A stretch of 64,000 nt of DNA from Bifidobacterium samirii. GTDB lineage: Bacteria > Actinomycetota > Actinomycetes > Actinomycetales > Bifidobacteriaceae. Made by a program: the position numbers and the translations under genes. The first letter of the stretch is position 1. Each line of letters opens with the position of its first letter. This document shows positions 44,201 through 52,564 of the stretch, piece after piece. The stretch covers positions 172,989-236,988 of the forward strand of contig NZ_QXGK01000002.1 of NCBI RefSeq assembly GCF_003952945.1, in the 5' to 3' direction. The notes below the pieces were generated by a model that saw nothing but the letters and a program-made list of their open reading frames with translations, had not been told where the DNA came from and ran no database searches.

Positions 44201-45539
44201 ATTCCGCGTAGTAGCCGATCGCCTCGTCGGAGTAGTTGAGGTAGTAGGGCGGGTCGAGCGACACGTTCGAGACGGATCCGGGGTTCCAGAACGCCGTCTC
44301 CTCCTCGATGAGCATGCCGGTCTCGTCGGCGTGGTCGAACAGGACCGGGGAGACGACGGAGCGGATGTGGTTGCGGATCACGTTCGCGTTGGCGTGGCGG
44401 TACGCGTCGACCCACGCGCGCACCATCGCGTCCGACGCATGGTTGTCGTCGAGGATGACGCCGTTCGCGTCGCCGATCTCGTTGATGAGGTCGCGGTTGC
44501 CCTGATTGAGCAGGCACAGCGAGTCGCCGCGCAGGCGGATCGGCACGCCGTTGAAGTAGAAGCGGTCGCCTTCGCGCCAGAACTGGCGGAATCCGAAGCG
44601 TTCGCGCTTCGTGTGCAGCGGCGTCGGCGCGGCGGCTTCGGCGGACGGGCCGTCGGCCGCGTCGGACGCATCGCCGGACGCCGGGGCGATCGACGCGTCG
44701 ACCGTGTACAGGAACGGGTCGGTGCGCGACCAGTAGTGCGCGTCCGGCCACGCCGACGCCGTCGCCACGACGGCCGTATCGCCGGCGGCGACGTGCACGC
44801 GGCGGCCCGGCAGCGTCAGCGCCGGCTCGACGGCCGCGCCGGACGCGCCGTCGGCGGACCACGGGCGCACGACGGCGCGCACGTCGAGGTCGGCGTCGTC
44901 GGCGGTGTGGTTGACGATCGTGACGTTGAGCGCGAGCCGGTCGTCGGACGGGTCGGCGTTGCGGTTGAGGTCGGGCATGACCTGCACGTCGTCGACGCGC
45001 AGCCGCGGCCGCGACTCGACCCACACGTCACCGCCGATGCCGACGCGGCCCACGATGTTCTCCGTGCCGAACGGGAACAGCAGACGGTCGGGTCCGCCCT
45101 CCGCGGCGAGCGCGTCGGCGGGCAGCGCCTTGACGCTCCACACCTCGATCGCGATCTCGTTGACGCCGGCATGGGCGGCCTTGGTGATGTCCAGATCGTA
45201 CGGCAGCAGCGTCATCAGATAGCCCTTGGTGCTCTCCGGACCGACCGAGACGCCGTTGACGTAGGCCTTGGCGAGCGAGGCGACGGCGCCGACGTGCAGG
45301 AACAGGTCGTCGGCCAGCGCCGCCTCGTCGAGCGTCACGCTGCGGCGGTAGACCGCATGATGCAGGCCGCGCTCCCACCACGCCGGGTAGCCGGTGGTCT
45401 GCTGCAGCGAATCCCACCACGTGGGCACGGTGATCGTGCAGGCGGCGTCGCGCGCGCCGTCGTCGGCGTCGGCTCCCGCGCCGTGGCCGACGCCGCTGTC
45501 GGGGAGGAACTCCCATGTTCCGTTGAGGCTGGTCCTCAT
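41280..45539 (-). CDS. Large GH2-like multidomain glycosidase
   Basis: A 1419-residue protein with a GH2 architecture: an N-terminal jelly roll (MRTSLNGTWEFLPDSG; AYVNGVSVG), an immunoglobulin-like domain, and a TIM barrel with acid/base E469 in WSTTNEAWNPND. E584 in DFIREVGRV is the likely nucleophile. A discoidin/CBM32-like domain follows at about residues 900-1090 (GWSPAALVDGRFDAAYNHFG, WIRLDATRL), then three fibronectin-III-like domains to the end. There is no signal peptide, no TM and no sorting motif, which is unusual for an enzyme with such accessory domains. GGGAAC precedes the ATG. Substrate unknown; beta-galactoside, beta-glucuronide or beta-mannoside specificity cannot be told apart here. 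Confidence 0.8.
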   Translation of the reverse strand: MRTSLNGTWEFLPDSGVGHGAGADADDGARDAACTITVPTWWDSLQQTTGYPAWWERGLHHAVYRRSVTLDEAALADDLFLHVGAVASLAKAYVNGVSVGPESTKGYLMTLLPYDLDITKAAHAGVNEIAIEVWSVKALPADALAAEGGPDRLLFPFGTENIVGRVGIGGDVWVESRPRLRVDDVQVMPDLNRNADPSDDRLALNVTIVNHTADDADLDVRAVVRPWSADGASGAAVEPALTLPGRRVHVAAGDTAVVATASAWPDAHYWSRTDPFLYTVDASIAPASGDASDAADGPSAEAAAPTPLHTKRERFGFRQFWREGDRFYFNGVPIRLRGDSLCLLNQGNRDLINEIGDANGVILDDNHASDAMVRAWVDAYRHANANVIRNHIRSVVSPVLFDHADETGMLIEEETAFWNPGSVSNVSLDPPYYLNYSDEAIGYYAEWVDRWVKAFRNHPSIIMWSTTNEAWNPNDADVLIPPLEEAANRADPTRMVYNDGFNRPRGNEDSRHYFGGYPSGMTNAPDIYALYHIDSDLPLGAGEEFSVSTAGIPQYADDGTIRDIYHGRLDGNPDTISRADFIREVGRVTRGIRTTRMSDWRPFCMSMFLYDNIEKVVRLDQEHTPHGLNPKTMLRPQFDPTADGDARWIEGDGLGYFAASYADVAAYDKEYDREPRLGTPHRTYRPDETSARTIIVHNDEEIDGTALDLSWTVSALDPATGAADAVDTGEARLAVPYGEHVEHGIVIHVPGDSADAPGDGAYDGRRLILTLRVAKQGVGKFSEDNFLGWIGRPAPVIIGASRTLIDLGTVDWASREVRHCIHLTQQGGAMSEHWTARILDDADGAIGLERDRGNLRHEQETFYTVNTAGLIPGRAYEGLIEYAGDNDDRVEIRVRFTAGDPPEGDDAANRAAGAAVSVSSSAAIPGWSPAALVDGRFDAAYNHFGWSSEPQDRDHAEQVTLRLARPARIAQIVLAPRGENPGGTVAEAFHGDGEGVGGVLEFAAGHKAADPNRGQGFPVDFTLSVSADGRDWRTVVERRDQPLPANGTPRAYDFDPVDDVRWIRLDATRLRPNPHEGGRYALQLVEIAAYGDAHMPAIPSRPCDVTAAVADDARHDVHASWRFASDGRSPILGSTLTLTNEAGETIPVTVAGEASDAHVADVPDGRWTLVVQDRNAVGDGEPSEPFVFAVGRGDDAADAAGADGADAGAAASDAMPTVSAPAQADAQLDSETGAVAVSWTACAGADGYVVHLTPTAGVGGRGDAALPPSRVTWAPAGATTAILPSVATGTYTASVDACVERPAAGDGYATTRSVASAPSAPVIVAHAPSRPNKPGVTSVGDRMSVTWSAPADGGTPITSYVLTITRLTDDTVQVVRADGDATAATIERMEPGNYTASVIAVNAIGMSGESSPSLPCLIK

Positions 45540-45629
45540 CGTGTTCCCTTTCGTCCGCTGGACGCCGCCCGCGGGCGACGCCGGGGCCTTGCGCCCCGCA
45601 ACTGCGCACGAATCTAGCCTCGAATCGCG

Positions 45630-45669
45630 TTTGCCGGTTTTTGCCATCCCGTGTTTGCCAGAATTTGCC
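45630..45669 (-). promoter_or_regulatory. Four GGCAAA boxes upstream of the GH2-like gene
   Basis: On the coding strand GGCAAA occurs four times (TTTGCC at 45630, 45640, 45654 and 45664), with spacings of 10, 14 and 10 bp, 90-130 bp before the start. Two pairs of helically phased boxes suggest a regulator-binding region. Confidence 0.45.
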
Positions 45670-45765
45670 GCGTCGGGCGGGTGGCCCGGGACGGACGGGA
45701 CGGGCCGCCCGGCCCCGGCGGGACGGACGGGACGGACGGGAACCACGGGAACTTCCCCTCTTATG

Positions 45766-45868
45766 GCGACACGCCCGGAATGGTCATACAGAACGCGGGA
45801 TGCATCCCCGACACGCCATCGCATCGGACACATCCCCCGTTCCGCACCACCACTCCGGGCGTGTCGTC
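45766..45868. repeat. Palindromic element copy 5 of 9
   Basis: Left arm GCGACACGCCCGGAATGGTC, right arm ending CCACTCCGGGCGTGTCGTC. The loop CGACACGCCATCGCATCGG matches copy 4. It lies between the GH2-like start and the second DUF624 stop. Confidence 0.8.
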
Positions 45869-45904
45869 ACGGGGCGGGACACCGGTCTGACGACCGGCCC
45901 CCGC

Positions 45905-46558
45905 CTACTTCTCCAACGGTTCGATCACATGCACGTCCATGCCGGGCAGCCGGCCGAACGAGTACACCGCCATCACCGTCGCGAACGCGGGCACGGTCAG
46001 GCCCAGCGCCACCGCGAGGCCCGGCCACGTGACGTACGCCCACACGGTGATCAGGAACAGCACCAGCACCATCAGCGAGCACAGCGGCCGCGCCACGACC
46101 ATCTGCACCGACGTGCGGGCCACCCACACCGGGCCCTCGTCGAAGTTGGTGCGCACCACCCACGACATGAACGCGAACAGGCCGTACAGCACGTTGATGA
46201 GCAGCAGCAGGCCCGACACCGCGTAGCCGAGACGGCCCATGTCGTTCCAGTTGGCCAGATAGTAGTCCCACGCCAGCAGCGCCCAGATCGCCGCCTGCAG
46301 CCAGCCGAACAGGTTCGCCGACTTCAGCTCGGCCTTCCACGCCCGGTGGAACGTGGTCCACGAGCGCGCCATCGTCCACGACCGGTCGTCGATATCGATC
46401 GCCCACGTGCGGAACACGGTGTTGAGCGCCGCGACCGACGGGAAGAACCCGGCGACCACCAGTCCCATCACCGTGTGCACGACGAACGCGACCTGGCACA
46501 CCATCAGCATCAGGATGATGCGGCAGACGTACTCGTATCCGACTGCGAAACGTTGCAT
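45905..46558 (-). CDS. DUF624 (YesL-like) membrane protein 2
   Basis: A 217-residue paralogue of the protein at 35606-36301, with the same order of about five TM segments. Shared stretches include CQVAFVVHTVMG, ELKSANLFGW and GRLPGMD. It is preceded on the strand by a one-TM protein (gap 50 bp), suggesting an operon. No known activity. The recurrence of this family beside two different LacI/glycosidase blocks suggests a function tied to oligosaccharide uptake, although that remains inference. Confidence 0.85.
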   Translation of the reverse strand: MQRFAVGYEYVCRIILMLMVCQVAFVVHTVMGLVVAGFFPSVAALNTVFRTWAIDIDDRSWTMARSWTTFHRAWKAELKSANLFGWLQAAIWALLAWDYYLANWNDMGRLGYAVSGLLLLINVLYGLFAFMSWVVRTNFDEGPVWVARTSVQMVVARPLCSLMVLVLFLITVWAYVTWPGLAVALGLTVPAFATVMAVYSFGRLPGMDVHVIEPLEK

Positions 46559-46608
46559 TCAGGAATCCTCTCTCTCCAATCCCATGCCCCGGGCCGGGCG
46601 ACGCGGCG

Positions 46609-47382
46609 TCACTCGAACTTCAGGAAGTCCACGAACTCGCGTGCACGGTCGGCGCGCGTGGCGTCGGTGACGTTGCAGAATCCGAGCATCATCCCGTCGG
46701 GCAGGTCGTCGGAGCCGGACCACACGTCGGAATGCGACAGGTCGAAGCCCTTCGCCCCGGCCACGGCGTCCGCGTCGGCGGCGTCGACCGTCCCGCCCTG
46801 CGCGTCGACGAGCACGCCGGCGTCGGCCCACCGCTGCGCCGCGTCCTCGCCTTCGGTCTCGGCGACCGTGCCCACGTAGCCGCGCCTGTCGAGTTCGGCG
46901 AACGTGTCCTTGTCGGCGATGACCATGTTGATGTCGCCGGCGGTGATCATCGCGGTCAGCTTCATCGAATCGTCCGTGTACGTGTCGCCGCCGAGGTCGA
47001 TCAGGTACGTGCCGTTGATGTCGACCAGCCGCTCGTCGTCCATGCCGGCGTCGGCGACGAACCGGTCACGCAGGCCGTCGAGCTGCTCGGTGTAGGCGCC
47101 CATGCCGAAGCCGGCGACCGACAGTTCGGTGTCGGGGCCCTTGGTCAGGTAGGCGAAGCCGATCGAGACGATCAGGATCAGCGCCACCGCGATGAGCGAC
47201 GTCTCCAGCAGGAAATGCTGGCGGAAGTACGTCCACCGGTCGGCCGGCGGGAGGCTTCTGAAGGTCGTCCACTTCGACTGCTTCGCGTATTCGTTGTGGC
47301 TGGCGAGCGTGGCGATAGCGTCGCGCTGCGCGTCGGTCAGCACCGGGTCCTGCCGGCCGCCGTTGGTTCGGTCATCGTTCAT
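46609..47382 (-). CDS. One-TM protein of unknown function next to DUF624
   Basis: A 257-residue protein with a cytoplasmic N-terminal 60 residues (SKWTTFRSLPPADRWTYFRQ), one TM segment at about residues 58-78 (SLIAVALILIVSIGFAYL) and an extracytoplasmic C-terminal domain of 175 residues, rich in Asp and without recognised motifs. The ATG at 47382 is chosen over GTG 47394 for its GAG box; neither site is strong. It lies upstream of DUF624 protein 2 and is probably co-transcribed. The YesL-type neighbour hints at a two-protein membrane complex. Confidence 0.65.
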   Translation of the reverse strand: MNDDRTNGGRQDPVLTDAQRDAIATLASHNEYAKQSKWTTFRSLPPADRWTYFRQHFLLETSLIAVALILIVSIGFAYLTKGPDTELSVAGFGMGAYTEQLDGLRDRFVADAGMDDERLVDINGTYLIDLGGDTYTDDSMKLTAMITAGDINMVIADKDTFAELDRRGYVGTVAETEGEDAAQRWADAGVLVDAQGGTVDAADADAVAGAKGFDLSHSDVWSGSDDLPDGMMLGFCNVTDATRADRAREFVDFLKFE

Positions 47383-47446
47383 CTGTGTGCTCACTGTGGT
47401 CAGTCTAGTCGGATGCCTGCGAATTGGCTGGAAGCCGCCGCCCCGC

Positions 47447-50158
47447 TCAGGCGCGCACGCCGAGCGCGTCGAGCGCGAATCCGGCGTCGTTCGCGGTGCG
47501 GAACGTGACCGTGTGCCGTCCGCGCTCCAGCTCTTCCAGCCGGAACTGGCATCGCAGCGACCCGTTCGTCGCGTGCACGGGCGCCGCCGTCATCACGGTC
47601 CGCCCGTCCACGGTCACATCGAGCGCGGCCGAGCCGTCGGACGGGCCGAACAGGTCCACGCCGGTGCCGTCGAAGTCGAGCGACACCGACGCGCCCGCCC
47701 CGACGGCCCGCGAGATCGTGCGCAGGTACGTGAACATGCCCTGTCCGTGCTCGTGCGTCCACGCGCCCTCGTAGCGCAGCACCGGCGACCCGTCGTCCCA
47801 CGAGGTCATGTGCATGTCGTCGATGAGCCGCGTGTGGTACGGCGAGCGCCCGTCCACGCGTTCGATGCGCAGGTTCGCGAAGTCGACCCGGTCGAAGCCG
47901 GTGCCGAGGTTGACGTGGCCGGCCGTGTGCAGTCCCGGGTCGGCCCATGCGGCGATGGGCGCGCCGTTGACGGACGCGCGGACCGTGTCGCCGGCGACTT
48001 CCAGTGTGAGCGTGTTCCATGCGCCCGGGGTCGTGTCGAACGGGCGCGTGCCGTGTTCGGCGGCGCGCCGGCGCAGGTCCTCGAGATGGCCGCGGCGCAC
48101 TTCGTCGCCGTAGCTGCGCAGCAGCCATACGCCGTCGGCGCGGATCTTGAGATCGGCGGCGCACGCCGATTCGGTGACGCGGCAGCCGCCCATCTCGCGC
48201 GCGCCGAGCAGCGCGTAGGGTGCGCGCCCGTCGTAGTCGGCGAAGCGCACGTCGACCGACACGCGGTAGTCGCACCAGCGCATGTCGCCGATGGCGGTGC
48301 GCGGGTCGCCTTCGATCCACGCGTTGCCGGCGTGCGTCCAGTCGATCTGCTGGCGCAGCACATGCCCGCGCTCGGGGTCGGCGACGATTTCGAACGCGCC
48401 GTTCGTGTCGGTCGTGTAGCGGGCGGTCGCGCCCGTCGCGCCGCCGCGCGCCTCGACGTACGGCTCGCGTGTGTCCCCGTCGGCGCCGTAGCCGCTGACG
48501 GACGGCATCGCGGCGCAGGTGAAGTCGTCGGCGTACAGGATGCCGCCGGCCGGATCGACGTCGAGGACGGGCCGCGCGTCCTCGGGGGTGTGCGGGATCG
48601 TGTACGCGTACGCCGGCCTAGCGCGCAGCGTGCCGTCGGGCAGCCGTTCGGCCGAGTCGAGCGTCGTGGCGGTGACCATCGTCCACGGGTCGAGCGTCAC
48701 CGTGTAGGCGACGGCGTCGGTCAGGCCCGCATCGACGGCGGCCGCATCGTCGGCGCGCGTCGCCTCGACGACGGCGACGGGCCGACGCCACGCGGCGTCG
48801 TACGGCTGGCCGGCGTCGGCGGCGGCCGTGCGCCAGACGGTCAGTGGGTCGCCGGCGGCCGGCAGCGCCGCGTCCACGACGATCCGGTACTCGCGTCGCA
48901 GCGGACTGTCGTTGACGATGACGCTGCTGAACGCCGATCCGTCGGGCGCGGCGAGCGTCAGGCACGACGGTTCGCCGTGGCGTGCGCCGCTCACCGGATT
49001 GCTGCCGCCGACCTCGCATACGGACGCCTGCGGGATCGCCCGCCAGATGCGGTCGGCACTGCCGCCGTCCGCCCCCTCCGGCGCCCAGCCGAGTTCGGCG
49101 AAGCGCGAGAAATGCTCCAATACGGCGCATCCGGCGTCGAAGTACATCCAGCCGCTCCACGGGTCGCGCGCCGAGACGAGCTCCTTGGCCGCGTACTCCA
49201 TGTGCTCGTAGCAGGCGCCGATCGCCGGCTGGTAGATCGCGTGCGTGCGGCGCGAGCGCACGAATCCCTTGATGAGCGTGTTCGCCATCTCCAGCGGGCC
49301 TCCGATGCCGCCCACCCCGGTGCCGGCGTTCGGCCGGTCGGCGGAGTTCGAGAACACCGCCTGCGCCTCCGAATTCCACACCTCCTTGTCGAATTCGTCG
49401 GCCAGCCGCGTGAAGCTGCCGTCCGCGTCGTCCTCGGTCGAGTAATGGTAGGCGGCCACGTCCATCGCGGCCAGATACCGCGGGTCGGCGATGACCTCGC
49501 CGCCGAACGTGCCGACCGACTCCTCGTCGGACGTGATCACCTTGATCCGGTGGAACAGGTCGCGTTCGGTCGCGTCGCGGAAGCCGGCGACCGGCCCGTC
49601 GCACTCGAACCCGGTCTCGTCGGTGCGGATCCGATGCGCGAAGTCCGCCACCCACTCCAGGTCGGCGGTGCGCTCGTTGACGTCCGGGTTGACCGAATCG
49701 ACCATCACCCCGTAGCGCCGGTACACCGCCAGGATCGTGTTCTTGTACCAGCGGTACACGTCGTCGTTGCCGCGCACCCACGTGGGCGCATGCCAGCGCA
49801 GGATGCTCAGCCGCACGCCCGGCTGCACGCGCCGCGCGTCCGCCGCCAGCTGGAAGCCGGGCTCCCTCGCCACCGCCGGATACTCGTCGCGCGAGCGCAT
49901 GACCGCCGCGTTCGGCCCGGTCGAATTGTTGCGGTCGTTGCCCATCTCCACCTTGACGGTGGTCATCATCGGGCGCTCGCCGCCGAACAGCGTGTCGATG
50001 AGCCGGCGGTACGCGTCGGGATGCTCGGCCTTGTAGCCCATGAGCAGCGAGGAGGTGGCGTTGCCGCTGAGCACGCCGAATCCCTTGTAGGTCAGTCCGT
50101 TGCGGCTGCGCGCGGCGGCGGCCACGTCGGCGGCGCGCAGCGTGATGTCGATCGTCAT
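47447..50158 (-). CDS. GH59-like (galactocerebrosidase-type) glycosidase
   Basis: The TIM-barrel portion resembles GH59: YKGFGVLSGNATSSLLMGY at residues 24-42, VKVEMGNDRNNSTGP at 68-82, and acid/base E162 in NPDVNERT, parallel to the WNER of galactocerebrosidase. E264 in VWNSEAQAVF is the expected nucleophile. A lectin-like (laminin G-fold) domain follows at about residues 580-770, then a further beta-rich module to 903. No signal peptide. AAAGGAC precedes the ATG. GH59 is sparse in bacteria and the substrate here is probably a plant beta-galactoside, not a sphingolipid. Confidence 0.75.
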   Translation of the reverse strand: MTIDITLRAADVAAAARSRNGLTYKGFGVLSGNATSSLLMGYKAEHPDAYRRLIDTLFGGERPMMTTVKVEMGNDRNNSTGPNAAVMRSRDEYPAVAREPGFQLAADARRVQPGVRLSILRWHAPTWVRGNDDVYRWYKNTILAVYRRYGVMVDSVNPDVNERTADLEWVADFAHRIRTDETGFECDGPVAGFRDATERDLFHRIKVITSDEESVGTFGGEVIADPRYLAAMDVAAYHYSTEDDADGSFTRLADEFDKEVWNSEAQAVFSNSADRPNAGTGVGGIGGPLEMANTLIKGFVRSRRTHAIYQPAIGACYEHMEYAAKELVSARDPWSGWMYFDAGCAVLEHFSRFAELGWAPEGADGGSADRIWRAIPQASVCEVGGSNPVSGARHGEPSCLTLAAPDGSAFSSVIVNDSPLRREYRIVVDAALPAAGDPLTVWRTAAADAGQPYDAAWRRPVAVVEATRADDAAAVDAGLTDAVAYTVTLDPWTMVTATTLDSAERLPDGTLRARPAYAYTIPHTPEDARPVLDVDPAGGILYADDFTCAAMPSVSGYGADGDTREPYVEARGGATGATARYTTDTNGAFEIVADPERGHVLRQQIDWTHAGNAWIEGDPRTAIGDMRWCDYRVSVDVRFADYDGRAPYALLGAREMGGCRVTESACAADLKIRADGVWLLRSYGDEVRRGHLEDLRRRAAEHGTRPFDTTPGAWNTLTLEVAGDTVRASVNGAPIAAWADPGLHTAGHVNLGTGFDRVDFANLRIERVDGRSPYHTRLIDDMHMTSWDDGSPVLRYEGAWTHEHGQGMFTYLRTISRAVGAGASVSLDFDGTGVDLFGPSDGSAALDVTVDGRTVMTAAPVHATNGSLRCQFRLEELERGRHTVTFRTANDAGFALDALGVRA

Positions 50159-50196
50159 GTCGTGTCCTTTGGTGTGATGGGTGAAATGCGTCGGTC

Positions 50197-50228
50197 GTGT
50201 CGCGGTTGCGCCGACGCAACCGCGACAC
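50197..50228 (-). promoter_or_regulatory. Perfect 14-bp hairpin upstream of the GH59-like gene
   Basis: GTGTCGCGGTTGCG and CGCAACCGCGACAC pair perfectly around a 4-base loop. It lies 39-70 bp before the start codon, and its outer arm overlaps the left end of palindromic element copy 6. It could act as terminator of upstream transcription or as a leader structure. Confidence 0.6.
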
Positions 50229-50323
50229 ACCCGGGTTGGTCGTACGGAACGGCGGTTGCCTGCCGATACGGCCGGTTTTCATGACCTATCCGCCGTTGCG
50301 TATGACCGATCCGGGCGCGTCGC
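50222..50323. repeat. Palindromic element copy 6 of 9
   Basis: Left arm GCGACACACCCGGGTTGGTC, right arm ending GACCGATCCGGGCGCGTCGC. The loop is unlike the other copies. It lies in the gap between the GH59-like start and the GH30 stop. Confidence 0.75.
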
Positions 50324-50347
50324 TCCGGCGACGTGCCGCCACGACGG

Positions 50348-51889
50348 TCAGAACAGCGTCTCGTCGTGGTCGTCGGCGGGGTGGGGCGTGTAGGTGATGG
50401 CGAAATCGTCGTCGGCGGGCGCCTGCGTCGTGTTGATGGGGCCGTCGGTGCGGCGCATCGTCACCGTGCCGTACGCGGGCACGGTGACGCGCCGCCATCG
50501 TGCGCCTTCGCCGTTGACGGTCACGGCCGCCTCGATCGGCGCGCCGGTCGGGTTGTACAGGATCGCAGACAGTCCGCCGCGGTCGTCGACGAACGCGACC
50601 GACCCGAGTCCGCCGCGGCGGCCGTCGGGCGTGCGGTTGGTGGATGCAATGCGGCGCGCGCCGACCGGCACGTCCTGGCCGTAGTTGCGCAGCATGAAGT
50701 ATTCGAGGTTGCGCTTGACCTTGCCGGTGGACGAGTCGATGGTGATGACGCCGCGGCGGCCGGCCGTGCCCGCGTAGCTGGGGAAGCCGCCTTCGTCGAG
50801 CGCGAGGTTCCACAGGTTGATGAGGCCCATCCCGTTGCGTACGAGCCAGGTGCCGATCTCGCCGAGCATGACGTGGCTGGCCTCGTCGACGGTCTCGTCG
50901 AGCATGCAGCGGCGTTCGGTCATCGCGACCTTCCATCCGGGGAACTGACGGGTGGCGTTGTGGACCCATTCGGGCAGTCCCGAGTAGGTGTGCAGTGCGA
51001 CGCCGGCGAACGCGCGCGCGTCGGCGGGCGTCATGTATTCGGATACGGGGCGTTGGAAGAAGCGCAGCGAGTCGTCGCCGAAGTAGATCTCGACGTCGGG
51101 GAACGTGCGGTCGAGCGCGGGGCGCAGATAGTCGGCGCCCCAGCGGGTCAGCTCCTCGGGCGTCCAGATCGTCATCGGCCAGGGCGCGCCGTTGCTGGGT
51201 TCGTTCTGCATCGTCACGGAGGTGATGCGGATGCCGTAGCGCGCGTACGCGGCGATGAACTTGATGAAGTACTGCGCGTACACGTAGTCGATCGTGTCCT
51301 GGTAGCGGTAGCCGTTGCCCACGTAGTCGCCCAGCCGCAGCCGTCCGGCGCCGGTGAGGCGGCCGGACGTCTTCATCCACGCGGGCGCGCTCCACGGCGA
51401 CGCCATGATCTTGACGCCTGGGTTGATGGCGACGATCTCCTGCAGCACGGGGATGATGTACTTGAGGTCGCGGGTCGCGTCGGGCGCGCCCGGTTCGCCT
51501 TCGCCGATGGAGAAGTGCGCGAGCGACGCGTCGGCGGCGACGCCGTCGGGCAGGTCGTCGTAGGAGTAGAACTTCTGGCTGACGAAGTCGCAGCTGCCGA
51601 TGGAGATGCGCACGGAGCCGAAGCCGCCCTGTTCCGGGTCGAACATCTCGCGCAGGATCGCATGGCGCCGGTCGGCGTCCATCGCGGTCATGAGCAGCGA
51701 GGCGGACGAGTCGGTGACGGCCGCGCCGACGCCCTCCCAGTACTGGTAGCGGCGGCTCGGGTCGATGACGACGCTCTGGGCGTCGCCGGGCGTGCTCTCG
51801 ACCGGCGGCGCGGCGATGGGGGTGCGTCGGTCGGTCAGGTCGCCGCTGGTGCGGGTCCAGTATTCATGAGGTGCTGTGGTTTCGGTCAT
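50348..51889 (-). CDS. GH30 glycosidase
   Basis: A clan GH-A retaining enzyme. Acid/base E230 in VTMQNEPSNG and nucleophile E325 in VAMTERRC; barrel start YWEGVGAAVTDSSA; SPWSAPAWMKTSG is a strong GH30 signature. It has 513 residues with a small C-terminal beta-sandwich and no signal peptide. GH30 covers beta-glucosidases, beta-xylosidases and beta-1,6-galactanases; the surrounding GH59, GH35 and GH2 genes make a galactan-type substrate attractive, but the subfamily cannot be set from inspection. Confidence 0.88.
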   Translation of the reverse strand: MTETTAPHEYWTRTSGDLTDRRTPIAAPPVESTPGDAQSVVIDPSRRYQYWEGVGAAVTDSSASLLMTAMDADRRHAILREMFDPEQGGFGSVRISIGSCDFVSQKFYSYDDLPDGVAADASLAHFSIGEGEPGAPDATRDLKYIIPVLQEIVAINPGVKIMASPWSAPAWMKTSGRLTGAGRLRLGDYVGNGYRYQDTIDYVYAQYFIKFIAAYARYGIRITSVTMQNEPSNGAPWPMTIWTPEELTRWGADYLRPALDRTFPDVEIYFGDDSLRFFQRPVSEYMTPADARAFAGVALHTYSGLPEWVHNATRQFPGWKVAMTERRCMLDETVDEASHVMLGEIGTWLVRNGMGLINLWNLALDEGGFPSYAGTAGRRGVITIDSSTGKVKRNLEYFMLRNYGQDVPVGARRIASTNRTPDGRRGGLGSVAFVDDRGGLSAILYNPTGAPIEAAVTVNGEGARWRRVTVPAYGTVTMRRTDGPINTTQAPADDDFAITYTPHPADDHDETLF

Positions 51890-52152
51890 GTCATCACTTC
51901 CTTGGGACACGGTTGCGAACCCCAGTATACGCGCCGATGTTTGCGTTACCATACAGCGACGCGGCCACGTCGTCGCCATCCGGCGGGAGCGCAGGTCATC
52001 GCCGATCGGAGCCTCATAAGTCGCTACCGGCTGAGGTGGCCCGCAGGTCGTCAACGTCCCCAGCAGGAAACCACTGGCGCCCGCCCCGACACCCCAAGGG
52101 ACCGGAATCCACCCAATGCCCCTCACCCAGTCCAACCGCACCATCCCAATCC

Positions 52153-52254
52153 GGCGACACGCCCGGATTGGTCATACAGAACGGCACATACACCCAAAAA
52201 AAGACCATGTTTCAGCCCCTATCCCCCGTTCTGTAGGACGAGTCCGGGCGCGTC
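52153..52254. repeat. Palindromic element copy 7 of 9
   Basis: Left arm GGCGACACGCCCGGATTGGT, right arm ending AGTCCGGGCGCGTC. The loop ACATACACCCAAAAA is shared with copies 8 and 9. The 675-bp gap 51890-52564 holds copies 7 and 8 and no gene. Confidence 0.8.
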
Positions 52255-52371
52255 TCCTCCCAAGCATGACGTACCACCCAATCCTCCATCGAACTCTCCA
52301 GACCAGTCGGTCTGATCCACAACCGCAAAGGCGGACTCCTCCACCGCCCCTCACACCCCGCACTCATCCCC

Positions 52372-52472
52372 GGCGACACGCCCGGATTGGTCATACAGAA
52401 AGGCACATACACCCAAAAAGACCACATTTCAGACCCTATCCCCTGTTCCGTGTGACCAGTCCGGGAGTGTCG
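52372..52472. repeat. Palindromic element copy 8 of 9
   Basis: Nearly the same as copy 7, 118 bp away and in the same orientation: left arm GGCGACACGCCCGGATTGGT, loop ACATACACCCAAAAA, right arm ending CCGGGAGTGTCG. It may be a local duplication. Confidence 0.8.
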
Positions 52473-52564
52473 ACCCACGCCGGGAAGCAAGCCCATCCCC
52501 TCAACGCCGCAAGGCGGCGGAGCCACATGGGCTTCGCCGCCTTGCCAAGCGGAAGAATGGGACG

